A stretch of DNA of 21,565 nt from Hyphomicrobiaceae bacterium UBA2767 (GTDB lineage Bacteria > Pseudomonadota > Alphaproteobacteria > Rhizobiales > Methyloligellaceae), in the NCBI GenBank assembly GCA_002352635.1, contig DEIT01000089.1, forward strand, positions 18,006-39,570, in the 5' to 3' direction. The position numbers and the translations under genes are program-made. Positions 8,275 to 16,758 of this stretch are shown here, in pieces (within the stretch, counting starts at the first letter, position 1; each line of letters starts with the position of its first letter). The notes beneath the pieces were generated by a model. It was not told where the DNA came from. It worked only from the letters and a program-made list of their open reading frames with translations, and made no database searches.

Positions 8275-9882
8275 CTACATTCTGAAGAGACCGAAGCGTG
8301 TTTCCTGAATTGGTGCGTTGCGGGTAGCGGCCAGGCTCAGGCCCAGTACCTCACGGGTCCTGCACGGATCGATGATGCCGTCATCCCACAGGCGCGCTGA
8401 CGCATAGAGCGGATGCCCCTGTGTCTCAAACTGGTCGATGATTGGCTGCTTGAAACCGGCTTCCTCTTCAGCCGACCATTCACCTCCCTCGCGTTCGATG
8501 CCATCGCGTTTGACGGTCGCGAGCACGCCTGCTGCCTGCTCACCTCCCATGACTGAAATGCGGGAGTTTGGCCAGGTCCACAAGAAACGAGGAGAGTAGG
8601 CTCTCCCGCACATGCCGTAGTTTCCCGCGCCAAAAGAACCGCCGATGATCACAGTCAGTTTTGGCACCTGGGACGTTGCAACCGCGGTGACGAGTTTCGC
8701 CCCATCCTTGGCGATACCGCCGGCTTCAAATCGCTGCCCAACCATGAAACCCGCCACGTTTTGCAGGAACACAAGCGGGATGCGCCGTTGTGAGCAAAGT
8801 TGAACGAAATGGGCGCCCTTGAGGGCACTTTCTGAAAACAGGATGCCATTGTTGGCGATGAAACCGACGAGCATTCCGTGGATATGGGCGAATCCGGTGA
8901 TCAATGTCGTCCCGTAACGTGCCTTGAATTCATCGAAGCGGGACCCGTCAACGATGCGGGCGATGATTTCCCGAACGTCATAAGGCATCCTCCTATCTGC
9001 CGGAACGATGCCAAGGATCTCATCGGGATCGTAGAGCGGTTCCTCCGCTTCGGACGCGTTGGGGTCTGTCCGCTTTTCGCGGTTCAGATTTGCAACCATC
9101 TGTCTTGCGAGTTCAAGGGCGTGCGCATCATCGTTCGCCCGGTGATCTGCCACGCCTGAAAGCCTGGTGTGAACATCGCTGCCGCCCAGATCTTCCGCTT
9201 CAACCACTTCGCCGGTCGCGGCCTTTACGAGCGGCGGGCCCGCGAGGAAGATCGTACCTTGATCCTTGACGATAATGGTCTCATCCGACATCGCCGGGAC
9301 ATAGGCACCACCGGCTGTACAGGAGCCCATCACAACGGCGATTTGTCCGATGCCCTTCGCCGACATGTTGGCTTGATTGTAAAAGATGCGACCGAAATGA
9401 TCCCGGTCGGCAAAGACCTCGTCCTGGTTCGGCAGGTTGGCGCCTCCGGAGTCGACAAGGTAGACGCAGGGCAGATTGTTCTGTTCAGCAATCTCCTGCG
9501 CGCGCAGATGCTTCTTCACCGATACGGGATAATAGGTGCCGCCTTTGACCGTGGCGTCATTGCACACGACCATAACGTTTTGGCCTGAGACGCGGCCCAC
9601 TCCGGTTATGAGGCCGGCCGATGGTGAGGCGCCGTCATACATTCCGTTGGCCGCGAACAGCCCTACCTCCAGGAAAGGAGACCCCGGATCCAGCAATTTT
9701 GATATGCGGTCTCTAGGGAGTAATTTTCCGCGGGACAGATGCCGCTCTCGCGCCTTTTCTCCGCCGCCATTCATGGCAAGCTCGGCGGCATTGCGTACTT
9801 CATCCATGGCAGCACGATGCGCCGACACGTTTTTCTTGAACGCATCGGTCCCTGGAGAAATCGACGATTTAAGGACTGCCAT
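8275..9882 (-). CDS. mccB: Methylcrotonyl-CoA carboxylase beta (carboxyltransferase) subunit
   Basis: This subunit transfers the carboxyl group from carboxybiotin on the alpha subunit to 3-methylcrotonyl-CoA in leucine degradation. The 535-residue length is that of the family. Acyl-CoA carboxyltransferase signatures include [10 protein letters not shown] (51-60), [15 protein letters not shown] (143-157), [17 protein letters not shown] (185-201), [15 protein letters not shown] (233-247) and, near the C-terminus, [22 protein letters not shown]. Together with ivd immediately upstream, these favour MccB over PccB or GcdB-type subunits. The ATG directly follows the ivd TAA (TAAATG) with GAGGAG inside the ivd 3' end, so the two are translationally coupled. 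The biotin-carrying alpha subunit is not next to it: the gene ends convergent with the REC-EAL gene, 8 bp away. Confidence 0.95.
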   Translation of the reverse strand: MAVLKSSISPGTDAFKKNVSAHRAAMDEVRNAAELAMNGGGEKARERHLSRGKLLPRDRISKLLDPGSPFLEVGLFAANGMYDGASPSAGLITGVGRVSGQNVMVVCNDATVKGGTYYPVSVKKHLRAQEIAEQNNLPCVYLVDSGGANLPNQDEVFADRDHFGRIFYNQANMSAKGIGQIAVVMGSCTAGGAYVPAMSDETIIVKDQGTIFLAGPPLVKAATGEVVEAEDLGGSDVHTRLSGVADHRANDDAHALELARQMVANLNREKRTDPNASEAEEPLYDPDEILGIVPADRRMPYDVREIIARIVDGSRFDEFKARYGTTLITGFAHIHGMLVGFIANNGILFSESALKGAHFVQLCSQRRIPLVFLQNVAGFMVGQRFEAGGIAKDGAKLVTAVATSQVPKLTVIIGGSFGAGNYGMCGRAYSPRFLWTWPNSRISVMGGEQAAGVLATVKRDGIEREGGEWSAEEEAGFKQPIIDQFETQGHPLYASARLWDDGIIDPCRTREVLGLSLAATRNAPIQETRFGLFRM

Positions 9883-11046
9883 TTACGCCGTCTCCTCAAA
9901 CAATTCGCGCCCGATCAGCATGCGCCGGATCTCCGACGTGCCCGCACCGATCTCATAGAGCTTGGCGTCACGCAGCAGCCGTCCGGTCGGATATTCGCTG
10001 ATATAGCCGTTGCCGCCGAGGCACTGGATGGCCTCAAGCGCCATTTGTGTCGCTTTCTCGGCCGAGAGCAGAATGCAGCCGGCCGCATCCTTCCGCGTCG
10101 TCTCTCCCCGGTCGCAAGCCGTGGCGACCGCATAGACATAGGCGCGGCAGGAATTCAACGTCACATACATATCGGCGAGCTTGCCCTGCATAAGCTGAAA
10201 CGTCCCGATGGGTCTGCCAAACTGTTCGCGCTCGTGAACGTAGGGGACAACCACGTCCATGCACGCAGCCATAATGCCGAGTGGGCCGCCGGCGAGAACG
10301 ACACGCTCATAGTCGAGACCGGACATAAGGACCTCGACGCCGCCACCTTCTTCGCCAAGGACATTCTCATATGGAACTTCGCAATTCTCGAATACGAGCT
10401 CACAGGTGTTGGAACCGCGCATACCAAGCTTGTCGAGCTTCTGTGCGGTGGAGAAACCTTTCATATCCCGTTCGATAAGAAAGGCCGTTATCCCGCGAGA
10501 TTCCTTATCCGGATCGGTTTTGGCATAGACGACGAGCGTTTCCGCATCCGGGCCGTTCGTGATCCACATCTTGCTGCCATTGAGCAAATAGACATCGTTG
10601 CGTTTCTCTGCCCGCGTCGCCATTGAGACGACATCCGATCCTGACCCGGGTTCCGACATCGCCAGCGCGCCAACATGCGCGCCGGAACACAGTTTGGGGA
10701 GAAACTTTTGCTTCTGTTCGGGCGTTCCGTGACGGTTGATCTGGTTGACGCACAGATTGGAGTGGGCGCCGTAAGACAAGCCAATGGAAGCAGACGCACG
10801 GCTGATTTCCTCCATGGCGACAACATGGGCGAGATAGCCCATGCCAGAGCCGCCATAATCCGGATCCGCCGTGATGCCAAGCAGACCGAGCTCGCCGAGT
10901 TCCGGCCACAGATCTTTGGCAAACTCGTTGCTCGTATCGATTTCGTCAGCGCGCGGTGTGAGTTTTTCCGATGCCCAGCGGCGGACCGTGTCACGGACCG
11001 CGCCAATTTCTTCCCCCAGATCGAAATCCATAACCTTGTCGAACAT
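9883..11046 (-). CDS. ivd: Isovaleryl-CoA dehydrogenase
   Basis: This FAD enzyme oxidises isovaleryl-CoA to 3-methylcrotonyl-CoA, passing electrons to ETF. The 387-residue protein has the acyl-CoA dehydrogenase fold, with [10 protein letters not shown] (129-138) and [17 protein letters not shown] (161-177) around the flavin, and [17 protein letters not shown] at the C-terminus. The catalytic base Glu247 lies in [16 protein letters not shown], the helix-G position specific to isovaleryl-CoA dehydrogenases, while the C-terminal position used by other family members is Ala in GAGT, as expected. It is first in the minus-strand pair ivd-mccB and divergent from an acyl-CoA synthetase across 110 bp. 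The ATG at 11046 is preceded by a weak GGGAACGG; an internal Met at residue 6 is less likely because homologues begin with a similar MF start. Confidence 0.96.
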   Translation of the reverse strand: MFDKVMDFDLGEEIGAVRDTVRRWASEKLTPRADEIDTSNEFAKDLWPELGELGLLGITADPDYGGSGMGYLAHVVAMEEISRASASIGLSYGAHSNLCVNQINRHGTPEQKQKFLPKLCSGAHVGALAMSEPGSGSDVVSMATRAEKRNDVYLLNGSKMWITNGPDAETLVVYAKTDPDKESRGITAFLIERDMKGFSTAQKLDKLGMRGSNTCELVFENCEVPYENVLGEEGGGVEVLMSGLDYERVVLAGGPLGIMAACMDVVVPYVHEREQFGRPIGTFQLMQGKLADMYVTLNSCRAYVYAVATACDRGETTRKDAAGCILLSAEKATQMALEAIQCLGGNGYISEYPTGRLLRDAKLYEIGAGTSEIRRMLIGRELFEETA

Positions 11047-11084
11047 TTTCCGTTCCCAAATCCTGACCAGCAGCCATTATCTTC

Positions 11085-11101
11085 GAATTGAACCGGAATT
11101 G
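11085..11101. promoter_or_regulatory. Direct repeat in the ivd / acyl-CoA synthetase divergent region
   Basis: GAATTG occurs at 11085-11090 and again at 11096-11101, an 11-bp period placing both copies on the same face of the helix. They lie midway in the 110-bp region between two divergent start codons, where a shared operator would be expected. No LiuR-like palindrome is recognisable. The repeat is short and could be chance. Confidence 0.2.
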
Positions 11102-11156
11102 CACGTTCGGCATTGAGATGATGTATGCAATGTGACGACCCTTGGGATGAGCGAAT

Positions 11157-12773
11157 ATGCTGCCAAACGGAAAGACCTACGAAGAGCTTATAGAGCGTTT
11201 TCGCTGGGATATTCCCGAGTTCTACAATATCGGGACCGATGTCTGCGACAGATGGGCCGATGCGGACCCTGATCGCCTGGCGCTGACTTTTGTCGCACAA
11301 GATGGCGGCTCCACGGATATTTCCTTCGGTCAACTGAAAGCCGGGTCCAACCGTCTTGCCAATTTGCTCAGCCAGAGTGGGGTCGGGCAGGGTGATCGTG
11401 TGGGAATTCTCCTGCCGCAGTCGCCGGAGACGGCATTCGCCCATATCGCGCTCTACAAAATGGGGGCGATCGCCGTTCCGCTGTTCACGCTGTTCGGGCC
11501 GGAGGCGTTGGAATACCGGTTGGGAAACTCCAGTTCCTGCATGGTCATAACCAATGCAGACGGCGCCCGGAAACTTGCCGAGATACGGCCGCGTCTTCCC
11601 GCTCTGGACGAGGTTTTCACAATCGACGGGGAGTATGCCGCAACCCGGGACCTTCATCAGGAATTACAAACATACCCCGACACGTTCCAGCCTGTGAACA
11701 CCCGGGCGGATGATCCAGCGCTCATTATCTATACCTCAGGCACGACAGGCCCGCCCAAGGGAGCCCTGCATGCACATCGCGTGTTGCTCGGACACTTGCC
11801 GGGCGTGGAGATGAGCCATGATCTGTTTCCGCAGATGGGTGACAAAATCTGGACACCAGCGGATTGGGCCTGGATTGGAGGGTTGATCGACGTCCTACTG
11901 CCTGCACTCCATCATGGTGTTCCCGTGGTCGCTCGCCGGTTCGAGAAATTCACAGGCGAGGTCGCATTTCAACTCATGCAGGACTTCGGTGTCCGCAATG
12001 CGTTCCTCCCACCGACGGCGCTGAAGATGATGCGGTCTGTCGAAGATGCGGCAAGCCGCTGGCAGCTGAATGTCCGAACCATCGCCAGCGGAGGGGAAAC
12101 GCTTGGAACTGAACTGCTCGCATGGGGGCGGGACGTTTTTGGCGTCACCATCAACGAGTTTTACGGCCAGACCGAATGCAACATGATCGTTTCGTCCTGC
12201 ACGGCGGTCATGCCCGCCAAGCCAGGCATCATGGGCCGGCCGGTGCCGGGCCACGACGTTGCGGTCGTGTCGGACGATGGAACACCATTGCCCGAAGGCG
12301 AGCACGGAAACATTGCCGTCAAAAGCCCGGACCCGGTTATGTTTCTGGAATATTGGGACAATCCGCAGGCGACGCAGAACAAATTCTTCGGTGAATGGCT
12401 GCTGACAGGGGACACAGGTTTTCAGGATGATGAAGGGTGGCTTCATTTCGTCGGGCGTGATGATGACGTAATCACATCATCCGGTTATCGGATCGGGCCC
12501 GGAGAAATTGAAAACTGCCTGATCGGTCATGCAGCGGTGAAGATGGCGTGCGTTGTTGGTAAACCCGACAGGCAAAGAACCGAGATCGTCAAAGCCTTCA
12601 TCCTCCTGGAAGAGGGCATCGAGACATCGTCGGAATTGGCGGAGGATATTCAGACATGGGTGAAACAGCGTCTCGCCGCCCATGAATACCCTCGCGAAAT
12701 CGAATTTGTGGCTGAGCTTCCCATGACGGCGACAGGCAAGCTCATCCGAAATGCTCTTCGCTCGCGGGACTAA
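11157..12773 (+). CDS. Acyl-CoA synthetase of the medium-chain (AcsA/MACS-like) type
   Basis: This ANL-superfamily ligase activates a carboxylic acid through an acyl-adenylate to an acyl-CoA. The 538-residue protein has the N-terminal MACS-type opening FYNIGTDVCDRWA (22-34), the phosphate loop YTSGTTGPPKG (192-202), WTPADWAWIGG (232-242), the adenine-binding EFYGQTECN (334-342), a TGD hinge region (about 407-409) and catalytic Lys528 in PMTATGKLIRNALR. The acid substrate cannot be read directly. Its divergent placement beside ivd-mccB suggests a short or branched acid such as isovalerate (inference). The ATG at 11157 has GGGA 9 nt upstream. The gene ends 2 bp from the convergent ligase stop codon, leaving no space for a separate terminator. 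Confidence 0.9.
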   Translation: MLPNGKTYEELIERFRWDIPEFYNIGTDVCDRWADADPDRLALTFVAQDGGSTDISFGQLKAGSNRLANLLSQSGVGQGDRVGILLPQSPETAFAHIALYKMGAIAVPLFTLFGPEALEYRLGNSSSCMVITNADGARKLAEIRPRLPALDEVFTIDGEYAATRDLHQELQTYPDTFQPVNTRADDPALIIYTSGTTGPPKGALHAHRVLLGHLPGVEMSHDLFPQMGDKIWTPADWAWIGGLIDVLLPALHHGVPVVARRFEKFTGEVAFQLMQDFGVRNAFLPPTALKMMRSVEDAASRWQLNVRTIASGGETLGTELLAWGRDVFGVTINEFYGQTECNMIVSSCTAVMPAKPGIMGRPVPGHDVAVVSDDGTPLPEGEHGNIAVKSPDPVMFLEYWDNPQATQNKFFGEWLLTGDTGFQDDEGWLHFVGRDDDVITSSGYRIGPGEIENCLIGHAAVKMACVVGKPDRQRTEIVKAFILLEEGIETSSELAEDIQTWVKQRLAAHEYPREIEFVAELPMTATGKLIRNALRSRD

Positions 12774-12775
12774 AT

Positions 12776-14242
12776 TCAGGTTTCTTTTGGCGAAACACCC
12801 GACATGAGTTCCGCGCGCAACGCCTTGCGGTCAGCCTTGCCCGTTGCTCCGGTTGGCAGGGAGTCTGTGACATGAATAGCGTCGGGCAGTTTGTGACGGT
12901 CCATTTTCTCTGCCGCCCATCGCCGCAAAGCGCGTGCCTCCAGCTCGACACCGGTCTTCGGTACGACCGCAATATGCAGACTTTCCCCCTGGTCGGCATC
13001 TGGCAGCCCGGTGGCGAGCGCGTCGACGATACTGGGATGGCTTGCAAACAACCGCTCAAGCTCAAGTGGCGCAATCTTGTTGCCGGCCCTGTTGACGATA
13101 TCACTCAACCGGCCGGTGATTTCGACGGTGCCATCCTCGCGCAACCGAGCCTGATCGCCAGTGCGAAAATATCCATCGCATTGGGCCATGTCGGTCAAAT
13201 CCGGTGCATCGAGGTAGCCGCGCATGAGAAAGGGTGTGCGGATTTGCAACTCGCTGTCTTCCAGCGCGATCCGGAAGTCAATCCCGGGTGCAGGGCGGCC
13301 AATTGTACCAGCAGCGGTGTCATAGTCTTGGGGCCGGACATAGAAATCGGATGTGGCGGTTTCGGTCAGGCCATAAACGTCCCACAGGAGTGCATCGGGC
13401 CAGTGATGCCGGACGAGCAATCCCAATTCGGCAGGCAAAGGCTCGCCGCCGGACATCAACACGCCGGCAAACGGATCACATGACTTATTCTCTATGAGTG
13501 GCCGCAGCTGACGCAGCATTGTGGGTACGACTGCCGTCGCCGTTATGTCCTGCTTTAGTTTTTGTGCGAAGCGGTCCGGTTTGAACGGGTTGGCGATTAT
13601 TACTTCGCCGCCGCGTAAAAACGCCGTCAACGACACCCACTGGGCGTAGGCGAAGGTCAGTTGCAACGGCAGCAATACGCGTAGCGAACCGGGCTGTGTC
13701 ATTGCGGCATTGATGGCGTCGAGTTTGGCCAAATAGGTATCATGGCCGTGTACAACGCCTTTCGGTTTTCCAGTGGAACCAGATGTGAAGACAATCCAGG
13801 CAGCATCCTCGAGGATTTCGCGCGGTGGGGGTGGCGTATCGTGTAATTGCTGAATGGATGTGAGCGAGGTGCCAAGCCCGGCGAGAGGCTCATTCGGGTG
13901 AGCGTTGATCGCAAAGCGGGCGCCCGTGCGCGACAGCATATCCGTCACTGTCGCGGCAGAACTGCGCCGATGCACCGGGACCGCAACACCACCCGCTTTC
14001 CAGACGGCAAACAGCGCGGTGAAATCGCTGGCATGGTTTGACAGGGCCACGATGACCGGTTCATTGGGCTGGAGGCTGGACTTCTGTGCCTCCTCCGTCA
14101 ATTGAGACGACTGCTCCGCCATTGTCGCGTAGTCGAGCGTCGTGTGCTCATCGGAAACGGCAGGAGCGCATGCATGAAGGCGGCAAGCTTCATCGATACG
14201 AATATCAAGCCGTGCCGGGTCTTGTTCTGCTCCTGAAGTCAT
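12776..14242 (-). CDS. AMP-dependent acyl-CoA ligase (class I ANL), substrate unknown
   Basis: A second adenylate-forming ligase, 488 residues and compact. It has the phosphate loop VFTSGSTGKPKGVVHGH (151-167), GGEPLPAEL (266-274), DVYGLTETATSDFY (288-301), YFRTGDQARLREDG (358-371), GRLSDIVNRAGNKI (377-390) and catalytic Lys469 in LPTGATGKADRKALR. Its best resemblance by eye is to benzoate- or short-chain-type CoA ligases, not to long-chain FadD. The ATG overlaps the stop of the upstream acyl-CoA dehydrogenase (ATGA, 4 bp) and has no strong Shine-Dalgarno, so translation is probably coupled. The pair likely activates an acid and dehydrogenates the resulting acyl-CoA. The N-terminal domain (about 1-140) is short and rather divergent, which limits substrate prediction. 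Confidence 0.88.
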   Translation of the reverse strand: MTSGAEQDPARLDIRIDEACRLHACAPAVSDEHTTLDYATMAEQSSQLTEEAQKSSLQPNEPVIVALSNHASDFTALFAVWKAGGVAVPVHRRSSAATVTDMLSRTGARFAINAHPNEPLAGLGTSLTSIQQLHDTPPPPREILEDAAWIVFTSGSTGKPKGVVHGHDTYLAKLDAINAAMTQPGSLRVLLPLQLTFAYAQWVSLTAFLRGGEVIIANPFKPDRFAQKLKQDITATAVVPTMLRQLRPLIENKSCDPFAGVLMSGGEPLPAELGLLVRHHWPDALLWDVYGLTETATSDFYVRPQDYDTAAGTIGRPAPGIDFRIALEDSELQIRTPFLMRGYLDAPDLTDMAQCDGYFRTGDQARLREDGTVEITGRLSDIVNRAGNKIAPLELERLFASHPSIVDALATGLPDADQGESLHIAVVPKTGVELEARALRRWAAEKMDRHKLPDAIHVTDSLPTGATGKADRKALRAELMSGVSPKET

Positions 14243-15372
14243 TCGGGCTTGATGCCATGCCGCGCCATGAGGGCACGGGCGATGACGAGGTTCTGAATCT
14301 CCGTTGTGCCGTCAAGAAAGTGCGTCATCTTGGCTGCAACGAGATGGCGGGAGAGGGGGTATTTATCACGCAGACCTTCCGCTCCCATCGCCTGCATGCA
14401 GCTTGAGACACCATCAAAGGCCGCGCGGCTGGCAAATTTCTTGGCATGGGCAGCGGGTATGATGGCTGGTTTTCCCTGGTCGAGAAGCTCCGCTGCATGA
14501 CGGGTCAAATGTCGTGCGGCTTCCAGATCAGTGGCGACGTCGGCAAGCGGCCACTGAACGCCCTGGAAATTCAAAACCGATTTGCCAAAGGCCCGGCGTG
14601 ATCCGGCGTATTTGAGTGCGATATCCAGGCTGGCGCCAAGCATGCCGCAGCACAAAGCGCCCACGAATGTGCGGGCCTGGTTGATGCCTATCATGGCGGC
14701 CTTGAAGCCTTCACCGGGGGGTAACAGCAGGTCATCGTCCGTCAGTTTGCAATCATCAAATATGATATCGCTGAGGCCGAATGCAGCAGCTCCCGGCAGA
14801 TCGTAGGCGGCCTCGCGGTGCGTACCGGGGCGGTCTGCCGGAACGATAAATGTGGCGATCCCGAGGACGCCCGCACCAGGGTTGGTTTGCGCGAAGACAA
14901 GCAGCACATCCGCACTTGCGCCATTTGTCACCCATGCTTTTGTTCCATTCAACACCCAGCCATCATCGCGGCGCTCAGCAAGGGTGGAGATCGCCGCTGC
15001 GTCGCTGCCTGCCTCGGGCTCGGTCAGGCAAAACGCTCCGATGCGTCTGCCAGACAGCATGTCGTCAAGATAAGTTTCGCGATGCCAGTTTGTGCCATTG
15101 CGCGCAACTGCGTTTGCAACGTTGTTGTGTACCCATAGGGCGAAGGCAAACGCTGCATCGGCTCCTGCTAGCGCTTCCAGCACGCCCAGAGCGTCAACGA
15201 AACCGAGACCGCATCCACCGTGCTCGCTTGGAACCAGTATGCCCTTCAGCCCAGCGTTGGCAGCTTCCACAAAGGCATCACGCGGAACAGCACCGTCCTT
15301 CTCCCACAGTGCGGCGTTCGGAGCGATATATGCTTCGGCAAACTTGTGCGCGGCTGGTTTGAGGGGGGGCAT
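14239..15372 (-). CDS. Acyl-CoA dehydrogenase family protein with Asp at the catalytic-base position
   Basis: A 377-residue acyl-CoA dehydrogenase: N-terminal helices, flavin-contact motif FCLTEPEAGSD (114-124), NGTKAWVTNGASADVLLVFAQT (142-163), RRAFGKSVLNFQGVQWPLAD (259-278) and C-terminal FLDGTTEIQNLVIARALM. The start at 15372 (MPPLKPAAHK) fits family length. The open frame continues upstream to 15705, but that part is Arg/Lys-rich and overlaps the thiolase gene antisense, so I exclude it. The Shine-Dalgarno is weak (GGGGT about 12 nt upstream). In most family members the catalytic base is Glu in an EGT motif; here it is Asp354 (GAC, 14311-14313). The helix-G alternative used by isovaleryl-CoA dehydrogenase is Gln232. 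It may be slow, have an unusual substrate, or use another residue. It is the first gene of an operon with the CoA ligase. Confidence 0.88.
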   Translation of the reverse strand: MPPLKPAAHKFAEAYIAPNAALWEKDGAVPRDAFVEAANAGLKGILVPSEHGGCGLGFVDALGVLEALAGADAAFAFALWVHNNVANAVARNGTNWHRETYLDDMLSGRRIGAFCLTEPEAGSDAAAISTLAERRDDGWVLNGTKAWVTNGASADVLLVFAQTNPGAGVLGIATFIVPADRPGTHREAAYDLPGAAAFGLSDIIFDDCKLTDDDLLLPPGEGFKAAMIGINQARTFVGALCCGMLGASLDIALKYAGSRRAFGKSVLNFQGVQWPLADVATDLEAARHLTRHAAELLDQGKPAIIPAAHAKKFASRAAFDGVSSCMQAMGAEGLRDKYPLSRHLVAAKMTHFLDGTTEIQNLVIARALMARHGIKPE

Positions 15373-15429
15373 CGGCAAATACTGACCCCGTGTTCTCTTC
15401 GAGATCAAGCGCCGATTGCCGGAATAATT

Positions 15430-15458
15430 TTGAGGTCTATTCCATATTTCAGTTTTAT
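15430..15458 (+). promoter_or_regulatory. Weak candidate promoter for the thiolase gene
   Basis: This lies in the 183-bp divergent region 15373-15555, the longest gap in the window. TTGAGG (15430-15435) and TTTTAT (15453-15458) are 17 bp apart, each matching the sigma-70 consensus at four of six positions, about 97 bp before the thiolase ATG. The region is visibly more AT-rich than the flanking genes. I see no convincing operator palindrome and no open frame I would call a gene there. Confidence 0.22.
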
Positions 15459-15555
15459 GCTTCGATCGGAACCAACAGGTTTTCAATATTGAGTCCCGGA
15501 ATTTCCTTTCTCCAGGACTTTTGCAAATGGACCCTTCCGGGAGCGGAGTTTTGGC

Positions 15556-16728
15556 ATGACGGCTGCAATTGTTGGGTGGGCGCACACCAAATTTGGCAAG
15601 GCGGCGAATGAGAGTGTTGAAAGTCTCATCGGTAAAGTCGCTCAAGGCGCAATCGAGAATGCGGGAATAGATGCGTCCGATGTCGACGAGATCATTCTCG
15701 GGCATTTCAATGCGGGGTTTTCGAAGCAGGATTTCACAGCGTCACTTGTGCTTCAGGCGTCCGATGATTTCCGCTTTAAACCGGCGACTCGTGTCGAAAA
15801 TGCGTGCGCCACGGGGTCAGCGGCCGTCCATCAGGGCTTGAAATCCATCGCTGCGGGGCAGGCACGTTTCGTGCTGGTGATCGGCGTTGAACAGATGACG
15901 ACAACGCCCGGACCCGAGATTGGTGAAAACCTCCTCAAAGCGTCCTTTCTGCCCGAAGATGGCGATACGCCGGCGGGTTTTGCCGGCGTGTTCGGCAATA
16001 TCGCCCAGTCCTATTTTCAGGCTTATGGCGACCAGTCCGACGCCCTTGCAATGATCGCTGCGAAAAATCATCGCAATGGTGTGAAGAACCCTTATGCGCA
16101 GATGCGCAAGGATTTGGGCTTCGAGTTTTGCCGCACCGAAAGTGAAAAGAACCCAAGGGTTGCCGGCCCGTTGAAACGAACCGACTGTTCGCTGGTCTCC
16201 GACGGTGCCGCGGCCCTTGTACTTGCCGATTTCCAAACGGCTCTCGGTCGCCCCAAGGCTGTCGCCTTCCGCGGAGCGGCGCATGCCCAGGACTTTCTGC
16301 CCATGTCGAAACGCGACATCCTGAAGTTTGAAGGGTGCGGGCAGGCGTGGGGACGCGCACTCAGCCAGGCAGGCATCACATTGGATGACCTTTCCTTCGT
16401 TGAGACGCACGACTGTTTCACCATCGCCGAACTCATCGAATATGAGGCGATGGGTTTGGCGAAGGCGGGCGAAGGCGCCCGCGTCCTTTCTGAGGGAATT
16501 ACCGAAGTTGACGGCAAGCTGCCCGTCAATGTGTCAGGTGGGCTGAAGGCGAAGGGCCATCCCATCGGCGCGACCGGTGTTTCCATGCATGTGATCTCAG
16601 CCATGCAACTCGCCGGCGAAGCCGGTGACATGCAGCTGCCAAATGCTACTCGCGCGGGCATTTACAATATGGGCGGAACCGCTGTGGCGAACTATGTGTC
16701 CATTCTTGAGGCGGTAAAGGCGGCCTGA
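15556..16728 (+). CDS. Thiolase family protein (SCP2-thiolase type)
   Basis: The protein has 390 residues. Thiolases of this family cleave or form 3-ketoacyl-CoA thioesters. The nucleophile is Cys84 in VENACATGSAA. His285 in ETHDCFTIAE (with Cys287) and His335 in GGLKAKGHPIGATG complete the active site. The HDCFT form and the lack of the usual C-terminal CxGGG signature point to the SCP-x/SCP2 branch, not the biosynthetic PhaA/AtoB branch. GGAG (15545-15548) lies 7 nt before the ATG. It is divergent from the acyl-CoA dehydrogenase-ligase pair, which suggests a shared beta-oxidation-like route. No enoyl-CoA hydratase or 3-hydroxyacyl-CoA dehydrogenase for that route is adjacent. Some members of this branch act as accessory or non-decarboxylating proteins, so activity is likely but not certain. 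Confidence 0.9.
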   Translation: MTAAIVGWAHTKFGKAANESVESLIGKVAQGAIENAGIDASDVDEIILGHFNAGFSKQDFTASLVLQASDDFRFKPATRVENACATGSAAVHQGLKSIAAGQARFVLVIGVEQMTTTPGPEIGENLLKASFLPEDGDTPAGFAGVFGNIAQSYFQAYGDQSDALAMIAAKNHRNGVKNPYAQMRKDLGFEFCRTESEKNPRVAGPLKRTDCSLVSDGAAALVLADFQTALGRPKAVAFRGAAHAQDFLPMSKRDILKFEGCGQAWGRALSQAGITLDDLSFVETHDCFTIAELIEYEAMGLAKAGEGARVLSEGITEVDGKLPVNVSGGLKAKGHPIGATGVSMHVISAMQLAGEAGDMQLPNATRAGIYNMGGTAVANYVSILEAVKAA

Positions 16729-16758
16729 CAACCGGCGAACGGCGTTAAGGGTTTTCGG

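Noticed and set aside
9739..10626. Plus-strand frame (295 aa) antisense to mccB and ivd
   Set aside because: Both sense genes are unambiguous. The antisense product shows only composition bias and no motif.
10488..11657. Long minus-strand frame (389 aa) over ivd and antisense to the acyl-CoA synthetase
   Set aside because: It lies in a different frame from well-supported ivd and opposite a well-supported ligase, and the product has no recognisable domain. It is a shadow of high-GC coding sequence.
12098..12110. A 13-base match to one arm of the inverted repeat at 7013-7042
   Set aside because: It falls within codons for GETLG in the acyl-CoA synthetase and has no second arm. A few such matches are expected by chance in a window of this size.
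15373..15705. N-terminal extension of the acyl-CoA dehydrogenase reading frame
   Set aside because: The 111 extra residues are Arg/Lys/Cys-rich, unlike any dehydrogenase N-terminus, and lie antisense over the thiolase start. The family-length protein begins at 15372.
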